DNA of 64,000 nucleotides from contig NZ_QTSU01000001.1 in the NCBI RefSeq assembly GCF_003382365.1, forward strand, positions 2,046,001 through 2,110,000, read 5' to 3'. The stretch is from Lysobacter silvisoli. GTDB lineage: Bacteria; Pseudomonadota; Gammaproteobacteria; Xanthomonadales; Xanthomonadaceae. The notes beneath the pieces are model-generated. The model did no database searches, was not told the DNA's origin, and worked only from the letters and a program-made list of their open reading frames with translations. Position numbers and translations under genes: made by a program. Of this stretch, positions 56,181 through 64,000 are shown one piece after another (position 1 is the stretch's first letter; each line of letters starts with the position of its first letter).

Positions 56181-57377
56181 TCAGCCCTGCGCGTCCCGCG
56201 CCGCCACCGCCGCCTTCACCGCCTCGGTGTCCTGCCCCAGCATCGGCGCGGCGAACGGCGCCGGCCCCGGGGTGCGGCCGAATTTGATCGACTGCGCCAC
56301 CGCGCGGTAGCGGCCGACCTGCGGGTGCTCCAGCGTGCCGACGATGCCTTCGGCCAGCACCTGCGGATGCTCGAACATGTCCTCGATGCGGCGCGCGGCC
56401 GCGCACGGCACCTCGTCGCCGAACAAGGCCTCCCATTCCGGCGCGCCGCGTTGCGCCAGCGCCTGGTGCAGGCGCGGCACGATCTCGGCCGCGTGTTCGG
56501 CGCGCTTGCGCACGCTGTCGTAGCGCGGATCGGCGGCCAGCGCGTCCAACCCGGTCTTGGCGCACAGCGCCTTCCAGAAGCGCGGGGTGTTGGCGGAGAT
56601 GTAGATGTGGCCGTCACGGGTGGGATGGATGCCGGTGACGCCGCCCGAACGCATGTCGCGGCCGATGTCCAGCGACTCGCCTTCGGCCCAGATCATCCGC
56701 GCCGATTGCATGGTCAGCGCGCTGCGCAGCAGCGACACGCCCACGAACTGGCCCAGGCCGCTGCGCTCGCGTTCGTACAGCGCCGAGGACACGCCCGCGG
56801 CCAGCAAGGCGGCGGTGTAGTAGTCCACGACCGAGCCGTAAATGATTTCCGGCGGCCCGCCGCGGCGTCCCTGCAGTGCGCACATGCCGGTCATGGTCTG
56901 CAGCACCTGGTCGTAGCCGGCCTTGTCCTTCATCGGGCCGGTCTCGCCATAGCCGGTCACCGCGCAATAGATCAGGCGCGGATTGATCAGCTGCAGGCGT
57001 TCGAAATCGATGCCCAGCCGCGGCGGCACGCCGGGGCGGAAGTTGTGCACCAGCACGTCGGCGTCGCGGACCAGGCGCAGCAGCACGGCGTGGTCGGCGG
57101 CCTGCTTGAGGTCCAGCACGATGCCGCGCTTGCTGCGGTTCACGCCCAGGAAGGCGCGGCTTTCGCTGGGCAGGGTCGAAGGGTATTGGCGCAGGTTGTC
57201 GCCGTCGGGCGGCTCGATCTTGATCACCTCCGCGCCCTGGTCGGCCAGCAGCGCACAGCCGTAGGGGCCGGCGATGTAGGCGCTGAGGTCGAGCACGCGC
57301 ACGCCGGCCAGCGGACCGCCGGGACTGCGCGCGGCGGCGGGCTCAGGCGGAAAGGCGTCCATACGCTGCGCGTCCAT
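56181..57377 (-). CDS. Class III (CaiB/BaiF family) CoA transferase
   Basis: A 398-residue CoA transferase. The N-terminal signature is VRVLDLSAYIAGPYGCALLADQGAEVIKIEPP. The candidate catalytic aspartate is D156 in AGYDQVLQ, at the place of D169 of formyl-CoA transferase. GGVTGIHPTRDGHIYI is typical of the second half. The substrate is not inferable. It follows the GH127 gene by 108 bases and may be the last gene of that operon, or a separate unit. Confidence 0.88.
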   Translation of the reverse strand: MDAQRMDAFPPEPAAARSPGGPLAGVRVLDLSAYIAGPYGCALLADQGAEVIKIEPPDGDNLRQYPSTLPSESRAFLGVNRSKRGIVLDLKQAADHAVLLRLVRDADVLVHNFRPGVPPRLGIDFERLQLINPRLIYCAVTGYGETGPMKDKAGYDQVLQTMTGMCALQGRRGGPPEIIYGSVVDYYTAALLAAGVSSALYERERSGLGQFVGVSLLRSALTMQSARMIWAEGESLDIGRDMRSGGVTGIHPTRDGHIYISANTPRFWKALCAKTGLDALAADPRYDSVRKRAEHAAEIVPRLHQALAQRGAPEWEALFGDEVPCAAARRIEDMFEHPQVLAEGIVGTLEHPQVGRYRAVAQSIKFGRTPGPAPFAAPMLGQDTEAVKAAVAARDAQG

Positions 57378-57485
57378 GAGGTTCCTGACGGGGGTCTGCG
57401 GTCACTGTGCGCCGCGCTGCGGCAAAGAAACAGGCAGGCGGCATAGGTTCTGACGCCACAAAATCTTGCTTGGTGCCGCCGCGAT

Positions 57486-59333
57486 TCACGGCGACGGCTC
57501 CGGCGCCAGGCCCATCCAGGTCAGGCGCCAGGCGCCGTCGACGCGGCCGCCGGCGGCGTAATACGGCGCGAACACCAGCGGCTCGCGCCGCAGCGGCCGC
57601 AGCACCAGGGTCGGCAGGCCGTCCAGCGGTTCGCCCGGCGCCAGCCAGTCGCGCTGCGGCAGGGCCGGCAGCTTCAGCGTTTCCTCGGTCTTGTAACCGT
57701 CGATCAGCGTGGTGGCGTAAACCAGCGGGCCGTAGGTGAGGCCCAAGTATTCGTAGCGCAACACTTGCTGCTGCACCTGACTGCCGTCGGGCGCGCGCGA
57801 CTCCTGCACGTTGCGGTTGAGCGCGCGGTGGGTGCGCGGGGCCATCGGGAATTCGGCCAGCACTTCATCGCCGTCGCGCCAGACGCGTTCCAGCACCCAT
57901 TCGCTGCCGGGTGCCGCGGCGGCGGCGCCCTCACCCGCCATGGCGACGCTCGCACCCTCGGCCCACGACGGCACGCGCAGCTTCAGCGCGAAGCGGGCCG
58001 GGCCGTCCACGCCGATGCGCAGGCGCACGCGGCCGTCGAAGGGGTAGTCGGTGATCTGCTGCAGACGCACGCGTCCCGCGCCGGGCAGATCCAGCATCGC
58101 CTCGCCCGGCCCGTACACGCGCACGGCGACCGTGGCCTCGCCCTCGCAGGCATAGGCGATCGCCGGCAACTCCTCCAGCGCCATCGCGCCGCTGGATTTG
58201 CAGCAGCGCCAATACGTGGTGTGCACGCGGCGCCCGTTGGGGAACACGTAGTAGCACCAGTCCTCGCCATTGGGGGCCTGCGCGGCGAGCAGGTCGTTGT
58301 AGGCGGAGCGCTCGATCTCCTCGGCGTACACTGGCTCGCCGGTGATGGCCAGCAGTTCGCGGTTGAGCTGGATCCAGGCCAGAGTCGAGCAGGTTTCCAC
58401 GTAGCCCTGCGGATTGAACGCGCCCGGCGCGTTGAACACCTCGCGCGAGCGATGGGCGACGCCGCCCCAAGGTCCGCCGCCCAAGGTGAGGTGGCGTTCG
58501 CGGATGCTGCGCCACAAACCCAGCACCGCCTCGCGGTAGGCGGGCACGCCGGTCGCGCGGTGCAGCTTGGCCAGGCCGACCAGATTCCAGGCCAGTTGGT
58601 AGGCCTTGCCCGTCGCGATCTCGGCCGCGTCGGCGCCGGCCAGCGCGCGCGGCAGCAGCGCCAGTTCGGGGTGGCGGTCGGCCTGGACCAGGACGTTCAG
58701 CCCCAGATCCAGGTAGCGCCGCTCGCCGGTGGCGAAGTAGAGCTCGGCCGCGGGGTCCATCAGCACCGTCGCCGACAGGCCGTGGTGGTTGCCCAGATCG
58801 GTGATGTCGATGCCCTGGTCCAGCGCCTGCGCGCACAGCTCGCCGATGCGGCGCGCGGCCTGCAGATAGCGCGGTTCGGGGAAGTGGCGGTGGATCTCCA
58901 GAAACCCCAGGATCAGATACGCGTGGGTCCAGATGTCCCAGGTGCGCACGCTGGGCGCGCCGTCCCAGCTCACCGGCTTGGGCGGCTGCTTGCGCATGAA
59001 GCGGCGCTCGGGGGCGTAGGTGCCCAGGTAGCCGTCGTCTTCCTGGGTCGAGACCAGGAAATCGGCGACGCGGCGCAGGCGCGCCAGCAGCGCGGCGTCG
59101 CCGGAGCGCGCGGCGGCCTTGGCCGCGGCGACCATCCATTTGCCGGCGTGCTCGCCGTACCAGTCGCCTTCGCGATTGGCCGCGCGCGCGGCCGGTGCGA
59201 ACAACGCGATCGCGGGGCTGGTTTCGTCGACGATGAAATGCGACAGGCGGCCATTGAGGTTGGCCGACAGCGCTTCGCCGAGCAGACCCTGCAGCTGCAC
59301 GTCCACGCGCGGTTCGTACTTGGAATCGGTCAT
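57486..59333 (-). CDS. GH127 family glycoside hydrolase, beta-L-arabinofuranosidase type (DUF1680)
   Basis: A 615-residue enzyme with no signal peptide, so cytoplasmic. The (alpha/alpha)6 part starts with SHFIVDETSPAIALFAPA and contains YGEHAGKWMVAAAKAA and DDGYLGTY. The zinc/thiolate site of GH127 is seen as E313-T-C315 (YVETCSTLAW) and C377-C378 (YWRCCKSSG), matching the ExC and CC pattern of HypBA1. It is expected to remove L-arabinofuranose or a similar sugar from imported glycans. The stop lies 108 bases before the CoA-transferase gene, the start 4 bases after the GH-like/SUMF gene. Confidence 0.88.
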   Translation of the reverse strand: MTDSKYEPRVDVQLQGLLGEALSANLNGRLSHFIVDETSPAIALFAPAARAANREGDWYGEHAGKWMVAAAKAAARSGDAALLARLRRVADFLVSTQEDDGYLGTYAPERRFMRKQPPKPVSWDGAPSVRTWDIWTHAYLILGFLEIHRHFPEPRYLQAARRIGELCAQALDQGIDITDLGNHHGLSATVLMDPAAELYFATGERRYLDLGLNVLVQADRHPELALLPRALAGADAAEIATGKAYQLAWNLVGLAKLHRATGVPAYREAVLGLWRSIRERHLTLGGGPWGGVAHRSREVFNAPGAFNPQGYVETCSTLAWIQLNRELLAITGEPVYAEEIERSAYNDLLAAQAPNGEDWCYYVFPNGRRVHTTYWRCCKSSGAMALEELPAIAYACEGEATVAVRVYGPGEAMLDLPGAGRVRLQQITDYPFDGRVRLRIGVDGPARFALKLRVPSWAEGASVAMAGEGAAAAAPGSEWVLERVWRDGDEVLAEFPMAPRTHRALNRNVQESRAPDGSQVQQQVLRYEYLGLTYGPLVYATTLIDGYKTEETLKLPALPQRDWLAPGEPLDGLPTLVLRPLRREPLVFAPYYAAGGRVDGAWRLTWMGLAPEPSP

Positions 59334-59337
59334 GCGC

Positions 59338-61527
59338 TCAGCCCGCGTCCACGACGCAGCGGAAGCCGATGCAGCCCGAGCGGTCCTTGCTCGGCGCCAT
59401 CAGCAGGTACTTGCCGTGCTGGTCCAGGCGATAGGCCTGGGGGAAATACCAGTGCGAGGTCTGCGGCTGGTAGCTGCTGCCGCCGCGCAGGATCGCCGCG
59501 CGCGTGTGCTCGTCGTGGTACTCGTCGGTCCACTGCCAGACGTTGCCGACCAGGTCGAGCACGCCGTAGGGGCTGGCGCCTTGCGGGTGCGCGTCGACGT
59601 CGTCGGGCGCGCGCAGGCGGCGGCCGCGGTTGGGCGCGGGCACCGCGTCGGCGCGCCAGTCGTCGCCCCAGGGGTAGCGGCGGCCGTCGCCGCCCTGCGC
59701 GGCGTACTGCCATTCCCATTCGCGCGGCAGGCGCTTGCCGGCCCAGTGCGCATAGGCGCGCGCGTCCTCGATCGAGACCCAGGTCACCGGCTTGCGCTCC
59801 CAGCCCGGCGGCGGCGCCCCGTCGACCCAGTCGCGCAGGTAGTTGTGGGCGTCGCGCGGGCGGTAGCCGCTGGCCTGGACGAAGCGCAGGTACTGCGCGT
59901 GGGTCACCGGCGTGCGGTCGATATGGAACGGCGTCATGCGCATGCGCCGGCGGTGATGGCGGCGCGCGCTGGGCTCCCAGGGGTATTGCACGTCCACGCC
60001 GTCCCAGGTCTGGCCCTCGATCTCGACGCCGCCGACGATGAAATCGAAATCGCCACCGGGGACCGCGATCATGTCCTCCGGCGCTTCGGCCGCGGGCGCG
60101 GTACGCTCGATCGGCAACAACTGCTGCGGCAGCGCGCGCCATTGCGCGGAGTAGTCGCGCAGCGGCGTGGCCGCCTGCGCGGCCATGCGCGCGAGCAGAT
60201 CGTCCAGGCCTGCGAGCGTGGCGCCGGGCGCCAGCGCGGCGACCGCGCCGAAGCCGCGGCCTTCCAACGCGAACTCGAACACCGCGCGCTCGCCGTCCAG
60301 CCGCGGCGACAGCGGCACGCCGTTCCAGACGTCGTAGTAGCGCGCGCCGTCCGTATGCGGCACCGACAGCTGCTCGCCGCCTACCTCGTACTCGTTGCGG
60401 TTCACCAGCGTCCACAGGGTGACGCCCTCGCGCGGGAAGCGGCTGGCGAACACGCCGGCCTGCAGAGTGCGCTCGTAGGGTCGCCAATCGGGGCTGACCA
60501 TGCAGGCGGCGAAGCCGCGCTCGATCGCGGCGATGCGGCGCAGCGATTCGGCGTCGCGCGGCGTGAGCTGGTTCCACAGCCCCCAGATGTTCTCCCAGGC
60601 GTTGTAGCCCACGCCGTTGAAGAAGATGTACTGCAGGTCGTGGTTGCGGTCGCGGCCCCAGCGGTTCTCGTAGTTGATCATGTGGCGCGGTTCCAGCCAC
60701 TTGAACTTGGCCACCGGCGGCACGACTTCGTTGGGCGCCTTCTTGCCCCAGCTCTGCACGTTCCAGATCAGGGCCTCCTCGGCGCTGATCGTGGATTCGG
60801 GCTGCAGCACCACCGGGTGGCCCAGCGCGTCGCAGGCGTCGAAGAACGCGCGCGGCACGCCGTTGTAGGTGTCGCCGTTGATGCCGTCGGCGCCGACGGC
60901 GACCACCAGCTCGGCGATGGACTCCCAATCCTGGCGGCCGTCGTCGCGGGTGCCGTTGTCCCAGGGCATGGTCGGCAGCAGCACGCGCACGCCGCGACGG
61001 TGGAAGTCGGCGATCGCGCCGCGCAGGCCCTCCAGGCCGCCGGGCAGGTCGCCGGCCAGGTCGAACTGGTTGCGGTCGTCGATGCCGATGTTCGGGTAGA
61101 CGTGCCAGATCAGCACGCTGTCGATGCCGCCGTAGCGGCGCTCCAGGTCGTCCAGGTAACGGTCCACGGTGTAGCGGCCGGCGACGGGATCGTAGAAGTA
61201 GCGGTCCTCGGCCATCATCTGCGCATGGACGAAGTTGCGCTGCGCCCACTGCAGTTCGGGGCGGCGGTAATGGCGGTCGTCGTAGCCGATGCGGATCAGG
61301 TGCTCGCGGCGCCAATCCACCAGCTCGGCGATCCAGTCGTCGACGCTGCCGTCCACGTCCATCTTCCAATGGCCGATCTCGGCGAAGGGCCAGCCCGGCG
61401 CCTTGCCCGGCAGCGGCAGGTAGCGCTGCGTGGTCACGTGCGAAAACTTGTACTCGTGGCGGACCACGCGGCGTTCGTCGCCGTCGTCGCGCCGCGTGTC
61501 GTGGGGGGAATCGGGCGTGGGGCTCAT
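59338..61527 (-). CDS. Fusion of a GH-like TIM-barrel domain and an FGE-sulfatase (SUMF1) domain
   Basis: A 729-residue cytoplasmic protein (no signal). Residues 1-430 look like a TIM-barrel hydrolase: SVLIWHVYPNIGID, GVRVLLPTMPWDNG, VGADGINGDTYNGVP near residue 215, and LQPESTISAEE near 242, followed by a beta-rich stretch. Residues 480-729 are an FGE-sulfatase domain (EDMIAVPGGDF, PVTHAQYLRFVQ, LPREWEWQYAA, DLVGNVWQWTDEY, LRGGSSYQPQ, GCIGFRCVV). The two cysteines used by formylglycine-generating enzyme (YCYRYRC in human FGE) are absent, so sulfatase activation is unlikely. It probably acts in sugar metabolism with GH127. The family of the N-terminal part was not recognised. Confidence 0.78.
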   Translation of the reverse strand: MSPTPDSPHDTRRDDGDERRVVRHEYKFSHVTTQRYLPLPGKAPGWPFAEIGHWKMDVDGSVDDWIAELVDWRREHLIRIGYDDRHYRRPELQWAQRNFVHAQMMAEDRYFYDPVAGRYTVDRYLDDLERRYGGIDSVLIWHVYPNIGIDDRNQFDLAGDLPGGLEGLRGAIADFHRRGVRVLLPTMPWDNGTRDDGRQDWESIAELVVAVGADGINGDTYNGVPRAFFDACDALGHPVVLQPESTISAEEALIWNVQSWGKKAPNEVVPPVAKFKWLEPRHMINYENRWGRDRNHDLQYIFFNGVGYNAWENIWGLWNQLTPRDAESLRRIAAIERGFAACMVSPDWRPYERTLQAGVFASRFPREGVTLWTLVNRNEYEVGGEQLSVPHTDGARYYDVWNGVPLSPRLDGERAVFEFALEGRGFGAVAALAPGATLAGLDDLLARMAAQAATPLRDYSAQWRALPQQLLPIERTAPAAEAPEDMIAVPGGDFDFIVGGVEIEGQTWDGVDVQYPWEPSARRHHRRRMRMTPFHIDRTPVTHAQYLRFVQASGYRPRDAHNYLRDWVDGAPPPGWERKPVTWVSIEDARAYAHWAGKRLPREWEWQYAAQGGDGRRYPWGDDWRADAVPAPNRGRRLRAPDDVDAHPQGASPYGVLDLVGNVWQWTDEYHDEHTRAAILRGGSSYQPQTSHWYFPQAYRLDQHGKYLLMAPSKDRSGCIGFRCVVDAG

Positions 61528-61560
61528 GGCAGGGTTCGCAGGGGAGGTGTCGGTAAGGAC

Positions 61561-62451
61561 TCAGGCCGTGGCGGCGGCGAGCAAGGCATCGACCTCGGCG
61601 CGGCTGGGCACGCTGGTCTGCGCACCGGCGCGGGTGCAGGCCAGGGCCGAGGCCGCACTGGCGCGGCGCAGCGCCGCAGCGCCGTCCTCGCCCGCGGCCA
61701 GCGCCGCCGCCAGTGTGCCGCAGAACGTGTCGCCGGCGGCGGTGGTGTCCACGGCGACCACGGCGAACGCGTCCTGGCGCCAGCGGCGGCCGTTCAGGCG
61801 TGCGCAGCAGCCGCGTGCGCCCAGGGTCACGATCACGTTGGGCACGTCCAGGCGGTCCAGCGCGGCATCCACGTCGCCATCGACGCCGGTCAGCACGGCC
61901 AGTTCGCCTTCGTTGACGACCAGCACGTCGACCGCGGCCAGCAGTTCGGCGGGCAGGCGCTGCGCGGGCGCGGCGTTGAGCACGACCTGCACGCCGGCCG
62001 CGCGCGCGGCCCGGGCCCAGGCCGTAACGGTCGGCAACGGCGTTTCCAACTGCAACAACAGATGGCTGACGCCCTCCAGTGCGGGCAGATGCTCGGGACG
62101 CAGCGCGGCGTTGGCGCCGGGGGCCACGGTGATCGCGTTCTCCCCCGCGTCGGACACGCAGATGAAGGCGGTGCCGGTGGCGCCGCGCACGCGCAAGGCG
62201 TGCAGGCGCACACCGGCATCGCGCAGCGAGGCTTCGATGGCGGCGCCGTGGCCGTCGTCGCCGAACGCGGCCAGCAACCGGGTGGGCGCGCCGCCCGCAT
62301 GCGCGCAGGCCACCGCCTGGTTGGCGCCCTTGCCGCCGGGATAGGTGGCGAAGTCGTAGCCGAGCACCGTTTCGCCGGGCGCCGGCACATGCGCGGCGCG
62401 GACCACGAAATCCAGATTGGCCGAGCCGGCCACCAGCACCGCGCCGCTCAT
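61561..62451 (-). CDS. rbsK: Ribokinase-like PfkB family sugar kinase
   Basis: A 296-residue kinase. The N-terminal PfkB motif is YPGGKGANQAVA. The C-terminal motif is DTTAAGDTFCG, with catalytic Asp. Together with AGSANLDFV it fits ribokinase best. In this operon it may phosphorylate another pentose released by the upstream hydrolases, for example arabinose, but this is not decided. ATG 62451 lies after the serine hydrolase in an ATGA. Confidence 0.88.
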   Translation of the reverse strand: MSGAVLVAGSANLDFVVRAAHVPAPGETVLGYDFATYPGGKGANQAVACAHAGGAPTRLLAAFGDDGHGAAIEASLRDAGVRLHALRVRGATGTAFICVSDAGENAITVAPGANAALRPEHLPALEGVSHLLLQLETPLPTVTAWARAARAAGVQVVLNAAPAQRLPAELLAAVDVLVVNEGELAVLTGVDGDVDAALDRLDVPNVIVTLGARGCCARLNGRRWRQDAFAVVAVDTTAAGDTFCGTLAAALAAGEDGAAALRRASAASALACTRAGAQTSVPSRAEVDALLAAATA

Positions 62452-63761
62452 GGCGTCAGCCCCTGGTAGACCAGCGCGTAGTAGCGCTTGGCCAGGCGCG
62501 GCAGGTCGGCGCGGTCCTCGCGCGGCAGGTGCTGCAGCATCAGGATCGCGAGCATCCGCTCCTGCGGGTCGATCGTGTAGCTGGTGGACGCGGCGCCGGA
62601 CCAGCCGAACTGGCCGACCGACCCGAGCTGGCCGCGTCGCGCGGGGTCCAGCACCACGTAGCCGCCCAGACCGAAGCCCTCGGCGTCGCTGTATTGGTTC
62701 ACCGGCGGGTCCAGCATGGTCAGGTGGTTGCGCAGCATCAGCTCGACGGTCTTGCGGCCCAGCACCGTGTGGCCGTCGAGCCGACCGCCGTTCAACAGCA
62801 TCTGGCAGAAACGCGCGTAATCGCCGGCGGTGGAGTACAAGCCGCCGGCGCCGCTGGGGTAGGCGTTGAGCGGCGCGCCGGGTTCGCGCGCGCTGGGACC
62901 GTCGTCCAGGCGCAGCTTGCCGTCCGCGCCCATCGTGGTGATGTCGACCACGCGCGAGCGCTGCGCCGCGGGCACGTTGAAGCCGGTGTCGCGCATGCCC
63001 AGCGGCGCGAACAGGCGCTGTTGCAGGAAGGCCTCGAAGCTCTGCCCGCTGCGGACTTCCACCAGTCGCGCCAGCACTTCGGTGGCCGCACCGTCGTAGC
63101 CGAAACGGGTGCCCGGATCGGCGGCCAGCGGCGCGCGGCTCAGGCGCTCTACGAAGCCACGCAGATCGCGGGCGCCATGCGGGTCCGCGAGCGTCTGCGC
63201 GCGTCCTGCGGCCTCGTCGCCAGGCCGGCCAGCAGGAAATCCAGCGGTGTGGGTAAGCAGATGGCGCAGCGTGATCGGCCGCTGCGCGGGACGCGCCACG
63301 GCGCCGCCGGCCAGCACCTGCGGGGCCTCGAATTCGGGCAAGTAGCGCGAGACCGGATCGTCCAGCGTGAGCCTGCCCTCCTCCAGCAGCATCAGCACCG
63401 CCACCGAGGTCACGGTCTTGCTCATCGAGTAGATGCGGAAGATGTCGTCGCGCCGCAAGGGTTCGCTGCGCGCCAGATCGCGATAGCCGTAGGCGCTCCA
63501 GTCGACGACGCGGCCGTTGCGCGCGATCAGGACCACGCCGCCCAGGTAGCCGTCGGCACCGGTGGCCTCGCGCATGAACGCGTGCAGCCGCTGCAGGCGC
63601 TGCGCGGAGTAGCCTTGCCGTTCCGGCGCGGCGACCGGCAAGGACGCACCCTCGCCCGCTCGCGCCGCCGGTCCGGCGCAGGCCAGGGCCAGCAGCGTCA
63701 GGAAAAAAACGCCGCTGCGGACACGGGAATCCGCAGCGGCCAGTCGAGGGTGATGCGCCAC
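62448..63761 (-). CDS. Secreted serine hydrolase of the beta-lactamase/PBP-related (class C, EstB-like) family
   Basis: A 437-residue exported protein with signal peptide SGVFFLTLLALACAGPAARA. The catalytic SxxK is SMSK in FRIYSMSKTVTSVAVL. The second motif (YxN) is probably YDG/YSD-like and a third-motif HxG-type segment lies near FGWSGAAST. LRHLLTHTAGFP and FGYDGAATEVLARLVE are typical of the family. It could be an esterase, amidase or peptidase; a true beta-lactamase is not implied. Its stop lies in an ATGA with the kinase gene. Confidence 0.85.
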   Translation of the reverse strand: MAHHPRLAAADSRVRSGVFFLTLLALACAGPAARAGEGASLPVAAPERQGYSAQRLQRLHAFMREATGADGYLGGVVLIARNGRVVDWSAYGYRDLARSEPLRRDDIFRIYSMSKTVTSVAVLMLLEEGRLTLDDPVSRYLPEFEAPQVLAGGAVARPAQRPITLRHLLTHTAGFPAGRPGDEAAGRAQTLADPHGARDLRGFVERLSRAPLAADPGTRFGYDGAATEVLARLVEVRSGQSFEAFLQQRLFAPLGMRDTGFNVPAAQRSRVVDITTMGADGKLRLDDGPSAREPGAPLNAYPSGAGGLYSTAGDYARFCQMLLNGGRLDGHTVLGRKTVELMLRNHLTMLDPPVNQYSDAEGFGLGGYVVLDPARRGQLGSVGQFGWSGAASTSYTIDPQERMLAILMLQHLPREDRADLPRLAKRYYALVYQGLTP

Positions 63762-63771
63762 GTCGTACGTT

Positions 63772-64000
63772 TCAGAACTTGATCGTGTGGGTGAGCGAGA
63801 TGGTGCGGCCGCGGCCGGCCCAGTAGTTCTGGAAGCCGCCCGGCGGCTGCGACCAGCTCAGGATGTACTGCTTGTCCAGCAGGTTCTCGATGCCGAGCGA
63901 GAACTTGCCCCAGCGCTCGGTCTCGTAGTTGAAGCCCAGGTCGAACAGGGTGTAGCCCTCGGTCTTCTCGGTGAAGCTGAAACGCTGGCCGTCGAAGGGT
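63772..64000 (-). CDS. TonB-dependent receptor, C-terminal part (5' end outside window)
   Basis: The last 75 residues of an outer-membrane receptor: strand FDLGFNYETERWGKFSLGIENLLDKQYILS, then NYWAGRGRTISLTHTIKF. The NLLDKQY signature and the terminal Phe are typical of TonB-dependent receptor barrels. It ends 10 bases before the serine hydrolase gene, which suggests one operon. Siderophore or glycan specificity cannot be told from this end. Confidence 0.88.
   Translation of the reverse strand, partial: PFDGQRFSFTEKTEGYTLFDLGFNYETERWGKFSLGIENLLDKQYILSWSQPPGGFQNYWAGRGRTISLTHTIKF

Noticed and set aside
59338-61527. Calling the fusion protein a formylglycine-generating enzyme for sulfatases
   Set aside because: The FGE catalytic cysteine pair is missing and no sulfatase gene is in the window.
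59119-62469. Very long plus-strand open frame (over 1100 codons) opposite the GH127, fusion and kinase genes
   Set aside because: It is antisense to three genes with clear motifs and is open only because of high GC codon use; its translation is Ala/Gly/Arg/His-rich without any domain.
62448-63761. Calling the exported serine hydrolase an antibiotic-resistance beta-lactamase
   Set aside because: Only the SxxK motif and general family features are seen; such proteins are mostly esterases or peptidases and the context is sugar metabolism.

Overview
The window is GC-rich bacterial chromosome, and gene content and order point to the Xanthomonadaceae/Lysobacteraceae, most likely Lysobacter or a close relative. 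The main evidence is a petABC-sspA-sspB block, a fimT-pilV-pilW-pilX-pilY1-pilE minor pilin operon, many secreted S9 peptidases beside a POT transporter, and dispersed GTAG-headed palindromes of the type known from Stenotrophomonas and relatives. There are no rRNA or tRNA genes, no CRISPR array, no insertion sequence and no prophage. The assignment rests on reading the sequence; no database search was run.

Layout. 0-5.6 kb: a membrane-protein tail, a DUF2314 secreted protein, purE-purK facing Trm112-nadC, a double-FHA membrane protein and a DUF3301 protein. 5.8-11.1 kb: SspA/SspB, the cytochrome bc1 complex and a lytic transglycosylase. 11.2-17.1 kb: miaB, a GNAT acetyltransferase, a small secreted protein, and a coupled DUF1800-DUF1501 pair. 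17.2-21 kb: a four-gene tetR-hlyD-ATPase-permease efflux operon. 21.7-23.5 kb: a small membrane protein, phoH and ybeY. 23.8-27.4 kb: a two-domain M16 peptidase and a secreted cysteine-containing protein. 27.6-36.5 kb: the minor pilin/PilY1 operon plus one divergent extra pseudopilin. 36.7-40.1 kb: corC, a DUF4105 (Lnb-like) protein and corA. 40.1-40.7 kb: a tandemly duplicated repeat block that includes a copy of the corA 3' end. 40.7-52.3 kb: cstA-ybdD, three secreted S9 peptidases, a POT peptide transporter and a lipoprotein. 52.4-55.8 kb: the dTDP-L-rhamnose operon rfbBACD. 56.2-64 kb: a leftward run of a TonB-dependent receptor (C-terminus only), a serine hydrolase, a PfkB kinase, a GH-like/SUMF fusion, a GH127 enzyme and a class III CoA transferase.

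How they work together. Three functional themes stand out. (1) Energy and stress core: bc1 complex with SspA and the ClpXP adaptor SspB. (2) Surface and envelope: type IV pilus tip/priming proteins, rhamnose precursor synthesis, lytic transglycosylase, and a possible lipoprotein N-acylating enzyme beside corC. (3) Scavenging: periplasmic M16 and S9 peptidases release peptides that POT and CstA could import, while the 56-64 kb run looks like a glycan-uptake locus with a cytoplasmic arabinofuranosidase-type enzyme. Translational coupling through ATGA or GTGA overlaps is very common. The observations I would follow first are the 57-64 kb operon with its unusual GH-like/SUMF fusion, and the five-helix Lnb-like protein in the place where corC is followed by lnt in E. 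coli.
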